Source of the DNA: Edaphobacter sp.
GTDB lineage: Bacteria; Acidobacteriota; Terriglobia; Terriglobales; Acidobacteriaceae
NCBI RefSeq assembly: GCF_028283685.1
Contig: NZ_JAPWKF010000008.1
Coordinates: forward strand, 186,001-250,000
Length of the DNA stretch: 64,000 nucleotides
Direction: 5' to 3'
In this document: positions 19,001-27,400 of the stretch, piece after piece
Layout of the letters: each line of letters opens with the position of its first letter
How positions within the stretch are numbered: position 1 is the stretch's first letter
The notes under the pieces: model-generated
Databases searched by the model: none
The model's input: only the letters and a program-made list of their open reading frames with translations
Told to the model about the DNA's origin: nothing
Position numbers and translations under genes: made by a program

Positions 19001-19449
19001 CCAACACCTACTGCGACGGCAGGTCCGCGCTCTCCAATAAGGACGTCCGCACCAACGGGCATTACTGGCTGAAGTCGCAGACCGTCGGGCAGACCGAACA
19101 GCAGGGCGCCTGCTACGTCGATCCCTCGCGTGACCCCGTCAACCTCGTCAACGGATCGCTGCCGCTCAAGCCGGGTACGACAGAGCGGGCACGCGCCGCC
19201 TTCGGCACCTCGTCCTTCGACAGCATGCGTGGTCCCGGCATCAACAACTGGGATATGGGCGTCCACAAGGTCTTCCCGCTGTTCAAGGAGTCGACCTTCA
19301 CGCTGCGCGGCGAGTTCTTCAACGTCTGGAATCACACCCAGTTCGCTAATCCCAACAGCGGCGTGGCGGCAGGCACCAACTTTGGCCTCATCACCTCCAC
19401 GCAACACGCTGCGCGCATCATTCAAATCGGCGGCATGATTAAGTTCTAA
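16070..19449 (+). pseudogene. Oar-like TonB-dependent transporter, split by a frame break
   Basis: The ATG at 16070 is preferred over 16049 because GAGG lies 5 nt upstream; it starts the signal peptide MHDFRKILKLVLTAILLTCG. Then come a carboxypeptidase-regulatory beta-sandwich (VQGAVTDSTGAVIQGASVVL), a plug region (SVNQLPLANRNFLQLGLL) and a long barrel. After WKVTPNLTL (about 17965) the frame changes; the continuation NLALAWYGATSPN...SVYPMTMTNWAPRIGF runs to 19449, ending RIIQIGGMIKF with a terminal Phe typical of barrels. The normal barrel Gly-Leu-Arg-Tyr strand seems shortened at the junction. It is an outer-membrane importer, probably of oligosaccharide for the GH51 enzyme downstream. Confidence 0.85.
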
Positions 19450-19531
19450 GCCGCCTTGAATATCGCAGGAAGAAACTCACACCGGGGGATGCGGTCGTCC
19501 GCATCCCTCCGAACTACACAAGGAGCAGGGT

Positions 19532-21616
19532 TTGCCGGAGACGAAGCATCGCTATCGGAGGACACGCAGTCTGCGTGCCGCATCATGGACCGCAGGCCTG
19601 GCTTGCGCGATCACGGGCACCAGCATGGCGCAGATCACGTCTTCGCACCCAATGCCGCACGAGGTCGAGGTGCATGTCTCGGCCAACGGAACCAGGACCG
19701 TCCCCGAGACGCTCTTCGGCAGCTTCCTCGAGCCCATCGGCAACTCCATCAACAACGGCATCTCTGCCGAGATCCTGGTCAACCGCAGCCTCGAAGACGG
19801 ACTGTGGAACCACGTCAATCTCGAGAACATGTTTCGCGAGCAGCCCGAGCTGATCGAGTCCTCCAACGAGACCGGCATCCCGCTGCCCTGGCAGTCCCTG
19901 AATACCAACGCCGGCAATCGCTTCGAGCTGCACATCGGCGACGCTGCCAACACCTGGCAGTCGCTCGAAATCATGGGCCAGCCCGACGAGTTGACCGGCA
20001 TCAAGCAGCGCGTCTACCTGCCCGTGCATCGCGTGCTCACCTACAAGGTCTCGCTCTACGCCAAGCACCTCAACGGCCCGGAGACCCTGCGTGTCTCGCT
20101 GCGCAGCCACACCTCCGGCAAGGTGCTCGCCGAGGCGACGATGAAGGCCTCCGCGAAGGACTGGACCAAGTACACGGCGACGCTTGAGCTGAAGCAGGGC
20201 AGCGTGCGCCGTCTCGAGCCCGTCGACTTCGCCGTCTCGGTCGAAGGTGTGGAGCGCGTCGACGTCGACCAGATCTCGCTGATGCCCACCGACGCCATCG
20301 GCACGCTCGATCCCGACGAGGTCGCAATGGCCAAGGCCATGCACATGACCGAGCTGCGCTTCGGCGGCAACTTCAGCTCGTACTATCACTGGCGCGACGG
20401 CATCGGCCCCGAGGACAAGCGCCTCACCACCAAGAACATCGCCTGGGGCATCCCCGAGTACAACAACTTCGGCACCGATGAGTTTCTCCAGCTCTGCGAT
20501 CTCACCGGCGCAATCCCGCAGTTCAACCTCAATATGGGCAGCGGCACGCCCGAAGAGGCCGCCGACTGGGTGCGCTACATCCGCGAGCATCACAAGGGCC
20601 ACGTGATCTACGAGATCGGCAACGAGCTCTACGGCAAGTGGCAGGTCGGCTATCCCACCATCAACGAGATCGCGGCGCGCACGCTGCTCTTCAGCAAGGC
20701 CGTCCGCTCCGTCGATCCCGATGCCGAGATCATCGCCACCGGTCTTGGCCCCATGGCCGACGGCAAGTGGAACGCGCAGCAGCTTACCCTGCCCGCCGGA
20801 ACCTTCAACTATCTCTCGCTGCACTTCATCCTCGGCACCAATCACCAGGAGATGAAGCAGCCGACGCCCGACTTTGTCGCCGCCTCGGCCTACGCCATCC
20901 CTTACGCCGGTGGCCCCTACTTCGACAAGGTGCAGGCGCAGGTTGATGCCGACCCGAAGCTTCGCGGCAAGGTTCACTTCGCCATCACCGAATGGCTCTT
21001 CAACAGCAAGGGCTTCGGCGAACGCAACTTCACCAACGAGAGCCCCAGCTGGATGAACGAGGGCGGCGCCGTCATGGCGGCAGGCTTCTTCAACACCCTC
21101 CTCCGCCATACCGACCAGGTGAAGATCGCCGACATGACCGGCTCCATGGAGTTCGCCGGAGTCTGGAAGCGACGCGAGCAGGTCTACGCCGTGCCCGCCT
21201 ACTACGCCTTCCAGATCTACAGCGACGTCAAGGGAGACACGCTGCTGCCTGTCACCAGCGATACCGGCACCTACGCCGTCAAAGGCGGCGTGAAGCCGCT
21301 CGACGATGTCACCGACATCCCCTACATCGACGTCGTGGCCACGCGCAGCAAAGACGGCAAGACCGTCACACTGCTTTGCGTCAACCGCAGCCTTGAGCAG
21401 GACATCCCCACGCACTTCAGCCTCGATTCGCTGCACGTCGCCGGAACTGCGGTGATGAAGCAGATCTACTCGGTCAGCCGCTACGAGCGCAACGATGAGA
21501 TCGAGCCGAAGCATGTTCTGCCTCTCGAGGGCACCGCAAAGGTGGCGAAGGACGGTGCCGTCTCCGTCGTTCTGCCGCACGACAGCGTGACGGTGATCCG
21601 CGTTCCAGTCCAATAA
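19532..21616 (+). CDS. Secreted alpha-L-arabinofuranosidase (GH51)
   Basis: 694 residues from a TTG start at 19532 with AAGGAG 7 nt upstream; no ATG fits better. The N-terminus has a basic run and a hydrophobic segment ending ITGTSMAQ, a signal peptide. The GH51 barrel shows FGSFLEPIGNSINNGISAEI near the start, the acid/base Glu in EIGNELYGKW and the nucleophile Glu in FAITEWLF, with a C-terminal beta-sandwich. It releases terminal arabinofuranose from arabinan, arabinoxylan or arabinogalactan. It follows the TonB gene by 82 bp and precedes a secreted aldose epimerase. Confidence 0.93.
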   Translation: MPETKHRYRRTRSLRAASWTAGLACAITGTSMAQITSSHPMPHEVEVHVSANGTRTVPETLFGSFLEPIGNSINNGISAEILVNRSLEDGLWNHVNLENMFREQPELIESSNETGIPLPWQSLNTNAGNRFELHIGDAANTWQSLEIMGQPDELTGIKQRVYLPVHRVLTYKVSLYAKHLNGPETLRVSLRSHTSGKVLAEATMKASAKDWTKYTATLELKQGSVRRLEPVDFAVSVEGVERVDVDQISLMPTDAIGTLDPDEVAMAKAMHMTELRFGGNFSSYYHWRDGIGPEDKRLTTKNIAWGIPEYNNFGTDEFLQLCDLTGAIPQFNLNMGSGTPEEAADWVRYIREHHKGHVIYEIGNELYGKWQVGYPTINEIAARTLLFSKAVRSVDPDAEIIATGLGPMADGKWNAQQLTLPAGTFNYLSLHFILGTNHQEMKQPTPDFVAASAYAIPYAGGPYFDKVQAQVDADPKLRGKVHFAITEWLFNSKGFGERNFTNESPSWMNEGGAVMAAGFFNTLLRHTDQVKIADMTGSMEFAGVWKRREQVYAVPAYYAFQIYSDVKGDTLLPVTSDTGTYAVKGGVKPLDDVTDIPYIDVVATRSKDGKTVTLLCVNRSLEQDIPTHFSLDSLHVAGTAVMKQIYSVSRYERNDEIEPKHVLPLEGTAKVAKDGAVSVVLPHDSVTVIRVPVQ

Positions 21617-21672
21617 CCGGCCAGCGGCTGCACCTCGCCGAGGAGCAGCCGCCGGGAGAGAGTCAAAAGGCT

Positions 21673-22776
21673 ATGTGGAAAGAGTCGATCGTTATTGCAA
21701 CAGTTCTTCTTGGTCTGGGCACACGCGCGCAGGCTGCGGTGACGTCGGAGCGCTGGGGGGCTGCCTCCGACGGTGAGGTCAAGTTGTTCACCCTCACCAG
21801 CCCGCAGCTGCGCGTGCAGCTCAGTGAGTACGGCGCGCGCATCGTCAGCGTCGAAGCCCCGGATAAGAGCGGCAAGCGCGCCGACGTCGTCCTTGGCTAC
21901 AACAATCTCGCGCAGTACGTCGAAGACCCCAAGGACTTCTTCGGCGCAGTCGTCGGCCGCTACGGCAACCGCATCGCGAAGGGACAGTTCTCGCTCGACG
22001 GAAAGACCTACCAGGTCCCCCTCAATAACAAGGGCAACGCCCTGCATGGAGGCACGCGGGGCTTCAGCAGCAAAGCCTGGCACGGCAGCGCTGTTGGCGA
22101 GAACGCCGTAGAGTTCACCCTGGTCAGCCCCGACGGCGATATGGGCTTCCCCGGCACCCTCACCGCGCACGTCCGCTACACGCTCGATGCGGGCAAACTG
22201 CGCCTCGACTACACCGCAGAGACTGATAAGCCCACGGTCATCAACCTCACCAACCACACCTACTTCAACCTCGCAGGCGAGGCCAGCGGCGACGTCCTCA
22301 AGCAGGAGATCCGCCTGAACGCCAGCAGCTTCACGCCCATCGACGCGACCCTCATCCCCACCGGCAGGATTCTTCCCGTCGCAGGCACGCCGCTCGATCT
22401 GCGCCACATGACGCCCATCGGAGCCCACATTAATGCTGACGACGAGCAGCTCCACCTCGCCGGCGGCTACGACCACAACTTCGTCATCAACGGCAAGTCA
22501 GGCACCCTGCGCGAGGCCGCCTTCGCCGTCGATCCTCAAAGCGGCAGAACCCTGCGCGTACTCACCACCCAGCCCGGCGTACAGTTCTACTCCGGCAACT
22601 TCCTCACCGGCACCAACCACGGCCACAGCGGCAAGCTCTACCGGCAGCACGACGGCTTCTGCCTGGAGACGCAGCACTACCCCGACTCCCCCAACCATCA
22701 CAACTTCCCCAGCACCACGCTGAAGCCGGGCCATCCCATGCACTCCACCACAATCTTCGTCTTCGGCACGGAGTAA
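21673..22776 (+). CDS. galM: Secreted aldose 1-epimerase (mutarotase)
   Basis: 367 residues. The signal peptide is MWKESIVIATVLLGLGTRAQA. The mutarotase motifs GRYGNRIAKGQF, NNKGNALHGG, the active-site His in NLTNHTYFNLAG, and the active-site Glu in FCLETQHYPDSPN are all kept. It interconverts alpha and beta anomers of aldoses. Fifty-six bp after the arabinofuranosidase stop, it probably equilibrates the released arabinose in the periplasm. Confidence 0.93.
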   Translation: MWKESIVIATVLLGLGTRAQAAVTSERWGAASDGEVKLFTLTSPQLRVQLSEYGARIVSVEAPDKSGKRADVVLGYNNLAQYVEDPKDFFGAVVGRYGNRIAKGQFSLDGKTYQVPLNNKGNALHGGTRGFSSKAWHGSAVGENAVEFTLVSPDGDMGFPGTLTAHVRYTLDAGKLRLDYTAETDKPTVINLTNHTYFNLAGEASGDVLKQEIRLNASSFTPIDATLIPTGRILPVAGTPLDLRHMTPIGAHINADDEQLHLAGGYDHNFVINGKSGTLREAAFAVDPQSGRTLRVLTTQPGVQFYSGNFLTGTNHGHSGKLYRQHDGFCLETQHYPDSPNHHNFPSTTLKPGHPMHSTTIFVFGTE

Positions 22777-22841
22777 CTGCGGCCTGCGGGAGCGGAAACG
22801 CGCCATCTCTGGCGGCTCCCGCCCCCTCCCCTGGGCGTTGG

Positions 22842-23657
22842 CTAAAGGATTCCCTGCTGCGCTGCGCGATACACCGTCGGCACAGACGGCTGAAAGCCGA
22901 GACTGCGAAGCCGCGATCCATCCATACGGCCCATCCACGGATCGGTCAAAGGCTCCGCGGACGGCTCAATGGGAGAGCCGACAAGGCTGGCCATCTCGTA
23001 GAGGCTAGTCGGCGCGTCGTCGCAGATGTTGACGATCTGACCGTCCATCGCCCCGGTCAGAGCAAGCTCGACCGCACCCGCAACGTCACGTTGATGAACA
23101 AGGCTGAACGTCTTCGCGGGGTGCCACTTGAACCTCCCGACCAGCGGCGGTACCGAGGCCAGATGTCCGTCCCCATCGCCGTAGACGAAGCCGAGACGGA
23201 GGATGCTCCAGTTAAGTCCGCTCTTGCGCAGCTCGTTCTCCGCCGCAATCTTGCTGGCCGGATACGCGAGCCTGGGACTGGTCACATCCTCTTCGAGGCC
23301 GGGATGCGATGCGTCCGCATCGTAGACCAGGCCGGTGCTTGCCATGATGAAGCGAATCTGTGGAGCGTATGCCTTCGCAGCAGCGATCAGGTTTTTCGTG
23401 CCATCGAGATTCGCCCGCCAGATGTCCTCCTCATTCTGAGTCCGAAAGACCGCGGCAAGATGAACGATCGCCGAAATGCCCTCCATGGCTTGCTGCAACG
23501 AATCCGCATCGAGAAGATCGCCTTCCACGCGCGTAGCTCCGGCGGGAACCTCTTTGCCCGGCCGCACAAGCGCGCGGCAGTCCACACCGGCATCGACGAA
23601 CCGCCGCAGAAGCCGCGATCCCACAAGTCCCGTTCCGCCAGTCACTAAGATGGTCAT
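22842..23657 (-). CDS. NAD(P)-dependent epimerase/dehydratase-like protein (extended SDR)
   Basis: 271 residues starting MTILVTGGTGLVGSRLLRRF, the TGxxGxxG dinucleotide site, then GDLLD, VHLAAVF, a catalytic YPASK (YxxxK) motif and RLGFVYGDGDG. The substrate is not predictable. Translation starts inside the marR stop codon (4-bp overlap), and AAGGAG precedes the ATG, so it is the second gene of a MarR-controlled operon. Confidence 0.9.
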   Translation of the reverse strand: MTILVTGGTGLVGSRLLRRFVDAGVDCRALVRPGKEVPAGATRVEGDLLDADSLQQAMEGISAIVHLAAVFRTQNEEDIWRANLDGTKNLIAAAKAYAPQIRFIMASTGLVYDADASHPGLEEDVTSPRLAYPASKIAAENELRKSGLNWSILRLGFVYGDGDGHLASVPPLVGRFKWHPAKTFSLVHQRDVAGAVELALTGAMDGQIVNICDDAPTSLYEMASLVGSPIEPSAEPLTDPWMGRMDGSRLRSLGFQPSVPTVYRAAQQGIL

Positions 23658-24124
23658 GCTTGATCTCCTTTTAAAATGTGTTGATTAAGGCGTTGCGTTG
23701 CCACCTGCAGCACGCGACGGGCGATTGCCAGCTCCGCAGGGTCGGCGCCGTCGAATGCGGCCGTCAGAATGAGTTCGATCGGATCGGGCAGCTCTTTCCA
23801 AAGCTTCCTGCCAGCGCGGGTGATGCGAAGCATCCGTTGACGCTGATCGTCGGAGTCGGGTGCCTGATCGACGAGCCCCTTGCGCACCAGCGTCGCCACA
23901 ACTCCGCTCAACGTAGCCCGCTCGATCTGGAGCATGCGCACCAGATCGCGCTGCATCGTCGGTCCTTCGTTCGCCAGCTGGTACAGCACATACCACTGCG
24001 TGGACCCTAGGTCGTAGGGACGCAGAACCGAGTCCATCACCGCGCGGGATGCGAAGTACAACCGCTTCGCCCACGCGCCCACCGAATCATGTTTCAGGTT
24101 CTTTTGCCTGTCTGCCATCCGCAC
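23654..24124 (-). CDS. MarR-family transcriptional regulator
   Basis: 156 residues with a winged helix: STQWYVLYQLANEGPTMQRD, then RMLQIERATLSGVVATLVRKGLV and the wing DSDDQRQRMLRITRAGRKLW. Start is at 24124 or two codons inside. It overlaps the SDR gene by 4 bp, so it probably autoregulates both in response to a small aromatic or electrophilic ligand, as is typical of the family. The ligand is unknown. Confidence 0.92.
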   Translation of the reverse strand: MRMADRQKNLKHDSVGAWAKRLYFASRAVMDSVLRPYDLGSTQWYVLYQLANEGPTMQRDLVRMLQIERATLSGVVATLVRKGLVDQAPDSDDQRQRMLRITRAGRKLWKELPDPIELILTAAFDGADPAELAIARRVLQVATQRLNQHILKGDQA

Positions 24125-24148
24125 CCCGATTCGATAGCTGCCTTACGA

Positions 24149-24178
24149 AATATTGATAGGTAGCAAACGAATTGTCAA
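24149..24178 (-). promoter_or_regulatory. Candidate marR promoter
   Basis: On the minus strand TTGACA (24178-24173), 18-bp spacer, AATATT (24154-24149), 25 bp upstream of the ATG at 24124. The spacer includes TTGATA/TGTCAA-like half-sites that could be the MarR operator. Confidence 0.4.
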
Positions 24179-24255
24179 CCCTTGAACCCGGATGCGGTCG
24201 GATGATGAAGGCGGCAGACGCAGGCAATCACTGTTGCGAAGCAGAGTGTCCCTCG

Positions 24256-25368
24256 TCAAAGGTCATAAAAGATGGACACGCGCTTTCCAGCAAGTTTCGC
24301 CTGCATCTCCGCGACAATTGAGAGCGCGATGGTCGTCGGATCTCCCGTTCCAATGTCTAGCCCGACGGGCGCATGAAGCCGCGCCAGGCACTCGTCTTCG
24401 GAGACACCAAGTGCGGGGACAATCGAGGCAAGAAGCCGCTTCGTTCGATGGAGAGGGCCAAGGATACCAAGATATTTCAGTGGTTGAAGCAGAAGCTCTT
24501 TGAGGAGAGCCCGGTCCTGCTCGTATGAATGCGTAAGGATCACAGCGAGATCATCCGGCTGCGCGTTCAAGGGCGTGAGTAGTTGCTCGTTCGAACGCGA
24601 ATCGCGAAGATCTTTTCGGAATGAAAGAACCTTGACCGCCGTAGCCTGGGGAAAGCGATCATGCCGAACAAGATGAGAGCGACCGTCTGCGATATGCACG
24701 TGCCACCCAAGTTCCGCGCCAAAGCGTACAAGAGGCTTGGCATCGTCGCCCGCACCGAAGACGAGCAAGCGAGCAGGGGGAAGAACCGGCATGCAAAGGA
24801 ACTCTGGAAGACCAACCGATGGTCCATGTGAAACAGCGATGCATTGTTTAGAGGCAACAGCGCTGCGTACTTCATCTGTATGGAGGTTCGTGATCTGCCT
24901 GTTCTCAAAACGTGCATACACGTTTAAATCGTCACCTCCAAAGACAGCGGCCGTGCCGCACTGATCCCTAAGAGCACTGACGATGACCGACGAGACTCTT
25001 TGGTCGTTAGCCCGCTCAACCGCATCTAGTACCGCTGCCGCTTGCGAGCCCGTTTCCATAAGAACCCAGACTGTGCCTCCACAGCCCAAGCCATAAGGAA
25101 CGCTATCGAAATCGTCGTCGAAGGATGATTGGTAACTCTGAATTGCAGCACCGTTTCTAGTGTTCCAAGCGATCTTGCGACTGATTTCAGCTTCCAAGCA
25201 CCCGCCGCTTATCCCTCCCGCTTGTTCTCCTCCTGAAGTGATAAGCATTCGGGCTCCCACCTTCCGATAGGACGAGCCCTGAATATGAACGACTGTTGCA
25301 AGATAAACAGGCTGATCGAGCAATCGCGCGCGTTTCCAAAGCGCAACGATCTGTTTGGTGTCTGACAT
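24256..25368 (-). CDS. XdhC/CoxI-family molybdenum cofactor maturation protein
   Basis: 370 residues. The N-terminal XdhC-CoxI domain shows TVVHIQGSSYRKVGARMLIT, GGISGGCLEAEI and YGLGCGG; the C-terminal XdhC Rossmann domain shows LLVFGAGDDAKPLVRFGAELGW. Such proteins bind molybdopterin cofactor, promote its sulfuration and insert it into xanthine-oxidase-family enzymes. It is transcribed away from the paoABC-like operon with a 345-bp shared regulatory region, so it is its likely maturase (the role of PaoD in E. coli). Confidence 0.9.
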   Translation of the reverse strand: MSDTKQIVALWKRARLLDQPVYLATVVHIQGSSYRKVGARMLITSGGEQAGGISGGCLEAEISRKIAWNTRNGAAIQSYQSSFDDDFDSVPYGLGCGGTVWVLMETGSQAAAVLDAVERANDQRVSSVIVSALRDQCGTAAVFGGDDLNVYARFENRQITNLHTDEVRSAVASKQCIAVSHGPSVGLPEFLCMPVLPPARLLVFGAGDDAKPLVRFGAELGWHVHIADGRSHLVRHDRFPQATAVKVLSFRKDLRDSRSNEQLLTPLNAQPDDLAVILTHSYEQDRALLKELLLQPLKYLGILGPLHRTKRLLASIVPALGVSEDECLARLHAPVGLDIGTGDPTTIALSIVAEMQAKLAGKRVSIFYDL

Positions 25369-25713
25369 ATCTAACGTCCCTGCTCCATCGTCTGTTGGGC
25401 CGGCCCACCGTTACGCCGAATAGCCTTCTGACTGAGAGATGCGGATTGCCACCGCTTAGAATGTGGATCGACAGGATTGTGCAAAGACTCGGCAGGATCA
25501 GGTAAACCTCTAGAGTTTCATCGGGCTAATCTCGTAAAAACGGAGATGTATGTAATTCCGGGCTTGACTGGAGTCTCATGAGATCAAGAATCCTGCAGTC
25601 CCTTTGCGGTTGAAGTCGGTGCAGGAGTTAGATATGGGTGTGCTCTGAATTCGTTACGAAGTACCAGCGTAGGTTAAGTAGCAGCGTGGCTTTCAGCATG
25701 ACGGAGGGATCGC
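25369..25713. other. Divergent regulatory region between xdhC and paoABC-like genes
   Basis: 345 bp without a gene. It carries a candidate plus promoter around 25564-25591, with a 10-bp perfect palindrome between its hexamers. Nothing else recognised. Confidence 0.5.
25564..25591 (+). promoter_or_regulatory. Candidate promoter with internal palindrome before paoABC-like operon
   Basis: TTGACT (25564-25569) and AAGAAT (25586-25591) are 16 bp apart, and the perfect palindrome TCTCATGAGA (25574-25583) lies between them. The start codon is 120 bp downstream. Confidence 0.35.
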
Positions 25714-26376
25714 ATGAGCTCCAAGGATAACGAACGGCAACAGACACTCACGACGCTGGACAAGCTCAGTCGAAGGGCATTTCTCTCCCGCGCTGGAGCC
25801 GCTGGCGTGGCGACGGCTACTGCGGGCCTGGCTGCGCCCTTGGCTTCGGCTGCGGTGCAATCTACCCAATCGCTTGCACCATCGCAGGAAGCAACGACAG
25901 CTCCGGCAGGCAGTGTCTCCGTCACTCTGAAAGTGAATGGCACCATACATCAACTGCAGATTGATCCGCGAGCCACCGTGCTCGACACGTTGCGCGAGAC
26001 GCTTCACCTGACAGGCACGAAGAAGGGTTGCGATCACGGGCAATGCGGAGCCTGCACGGTTCACGTGAATGGTCGCAGGGCTAATAGTTGCCTGCTCTTT
26101 GCGGCGATGCAGCAGAATGCAGAGATCACCACGATTGAGGGTCTTGGAACTCCCGAACATATGCACCCGGTTCAAACAGCCTTCGTAGAGCATGACGGTT
26201 ACCAGTGTGGCTACTGCACCAGCGGCCAGATCATGTCTGCCGCCGCCATGCTCAAAGAGCCTTGGGGACCGAAAGACGAAGATGTGAAGGAAGCGCTCAG
26301 CGGCAACATCTGCCGCTGTGGCGCTTATCCGAATATTGTGGCCGCTGTCCAGGCATGCCGGAACCGTACGGCGTAG
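25714..26376 (+). CDS. paoA: Aldehyde oxidoreductase, [2Fe-2S] subunit (PaoA/YagT-like)
   Basis: 220 residues. A twin-arginine signal (LSRRAFLSRAGAAGVATATA) is followed by a plant-ferredoxin-type domain with CDHGQCGACTVHVNGRRANSC and a helical second cluster domain with CGYCTSGQI and GNICRCGAYPNI. It passes electrons from the molybdenum site to FAD. GGAGGG lies 6 nt before the ATG. The Tat signal predicts a periplasmic enzyme, as for E. coli PaoABC. Confidence 0.9.
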   Translation: MSSKDNERQQTLTTLDKLSRRAFLSRAGAAGVATATAGLAAPLASAAVQSTQSLAPSQEATTAPAGSVSVTLKVNGTIHQLQIDPRATVLDTLRETLHLTGTKKGCDHGQCGACTVHVNGRRANSCLLFAAMQQNAEITTIEGLGTPEHMHPVQTAFVEHDGYQCGYCTSGQIMSAAAMLKEPWGPKDEDVKEALSGNICRCGAYPNIVAAVQACRNRTA

Positions 26377-26386
26377 GAGTACATCG

Positions 26387-27391
26387 ATGCAGCCATTTGA
26401 ATTAATTACTGTGAGTTCTATTCCGGACGCCGTCAAGGCACAAGCCGCCTCTTCGACTGCGCAACAAGGAGCGCCGGTCCGCTTCATAGCGGGTGGCACT
26501 AACCTTGTCGACTACATGAAGATCAACGTCGAGACGCCTCGGCAATTGATCGACATCAACGGTCTACCGCTCGCCGGGATTGAAAGCACGCCGGACGGCG
26601 GTCTGAAGATCGGAGCGCTTGCACGCAATAGTGATGTTGCGCACCATGAACTGGTGAAGGAACGCTACCCGGTACTCTCGCAGGCGCTGCTTAGCGGAGC
26701 TTCCACGCAGTTGCGGAACATGGCGACCACGGCGGGCAATCTTCTGCAGAAGACGCGCTGCGTTTACTACAGGGACACCGCATACGGCTGCAACAAACGA
26801 CAACCCGGCAGCGGCTGCTCTGCCATTGGTGGCCACAACCGCATGCTGGCGCTCCTCGGAACAAGCGACAAGTGCATCGCAAGTAATCCCTCCGATCAGA
26901 ACGTTGCTCTGATGGCGCTCGATGCAACGATTCATGTGACTGGGATCAAGGGCGATCGTGCCGTTCCCATCGACAAGTTCTTCCTGTTGCCCGGGCAAAC
27001 CCCGGAGCGTGAGACCGTGCTGGAGCCGGGCGACCTGATCACGCACGTCACCTTGCCTCCTGTGCCCAGCGGAGCGAAGAGCCTGTACCTCAAGCTGCGA
27101 GATCGCGCCTCTTATGAGTTCGCACTCGCATCGGCCGCCATAGTGTTGAAACAGTCCGGTGGACGTGTCGAATCGGTGCAGGTTGCTCTCGGCGGTATAG
27201 GCGCAGTCCCGTGGCGTTCGCACGAGGCGGAACGCGCGTTGACGGGCAAAGTCGTGAGCGCGGTAAACTTCCGGGCTGCCGCCGAAGCTGCATTGCACGG
27301 CGCTCGCCCGCAGTCGCAAAACGGATTCAAGGTGGAACTGGCGAAGCGCTGTCTTGCCCACGCACTCGCACAGGCCGCAGCTCAGGCATAG
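26387..27391 (+). CDS. paoB: Aldehyde oxidoreductase, FAD-binding subunit (PaoB/YagS-like)
   Basis: Start at ATG 26387, with TAGGAG 8 nt upstream; the longer frame is a read-through of paoA. 334 residues. FAD-binding motifs are FIAGGTNLVDYMK and ATTAGNLLQKTRC. A Cys-rich insertion between Cys residues of TRCVYYRDTAYGC, GSGCSAIGG and SDKCIASNPSD matches the extra [4Fe-4S] cluster region of PaoB. It lies 10 bp after paoA and 9 bp before paoC. Confidence 0.9.
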   Translation: MQPFELITVSSIPDAVKAQAASSTAQQGAPVRFIAGGTNLVDYMKINVETPRQLIDINGLPLAGIESTPDGGLKIGALARNSDVAHHELVKERYPVLSQALLSGASTQLRNMATTAGNLLQKTRCVYYRDTAYGCNKRQPGSGCSAIGGHNRMLALLGTSDKCIASNPSDQNVALMALDATIHVTGIKGDRAVPIDKFFLLPGQTPERETVLEPGDLITHVTLPPVPSGAKSLYLKLRDRASYEFALASAAIVLKQSGGRVESVQVALGGIGAVPWRSHEAERALTGKVVSAVNFRAAAEAALHGARPQSQNGFKVELAKRCLAHALAQAAAQA

Positions 27392-27400
27392 GAGATCCAG

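Noticed and set aside
17935..19425. 496-aa antisense frame in the TonB gene
   Set aside because: Low-complexity Gly/Val/Arg composition typical of shadows.
19583..21613. 676-aa open frame antisense to the GH51 gene
   Set aside because: Same cause: strong third-position GC leaves the opposite strand open. The sense protein has both catalytic Glu motifs.
22786..22822. Hairpin between galM and the SDR gene as terminator
   Set aside because: The stem is good (GCGGGAGC/GCTCCCGC) but no T run follows on either strand, so left uncalled.
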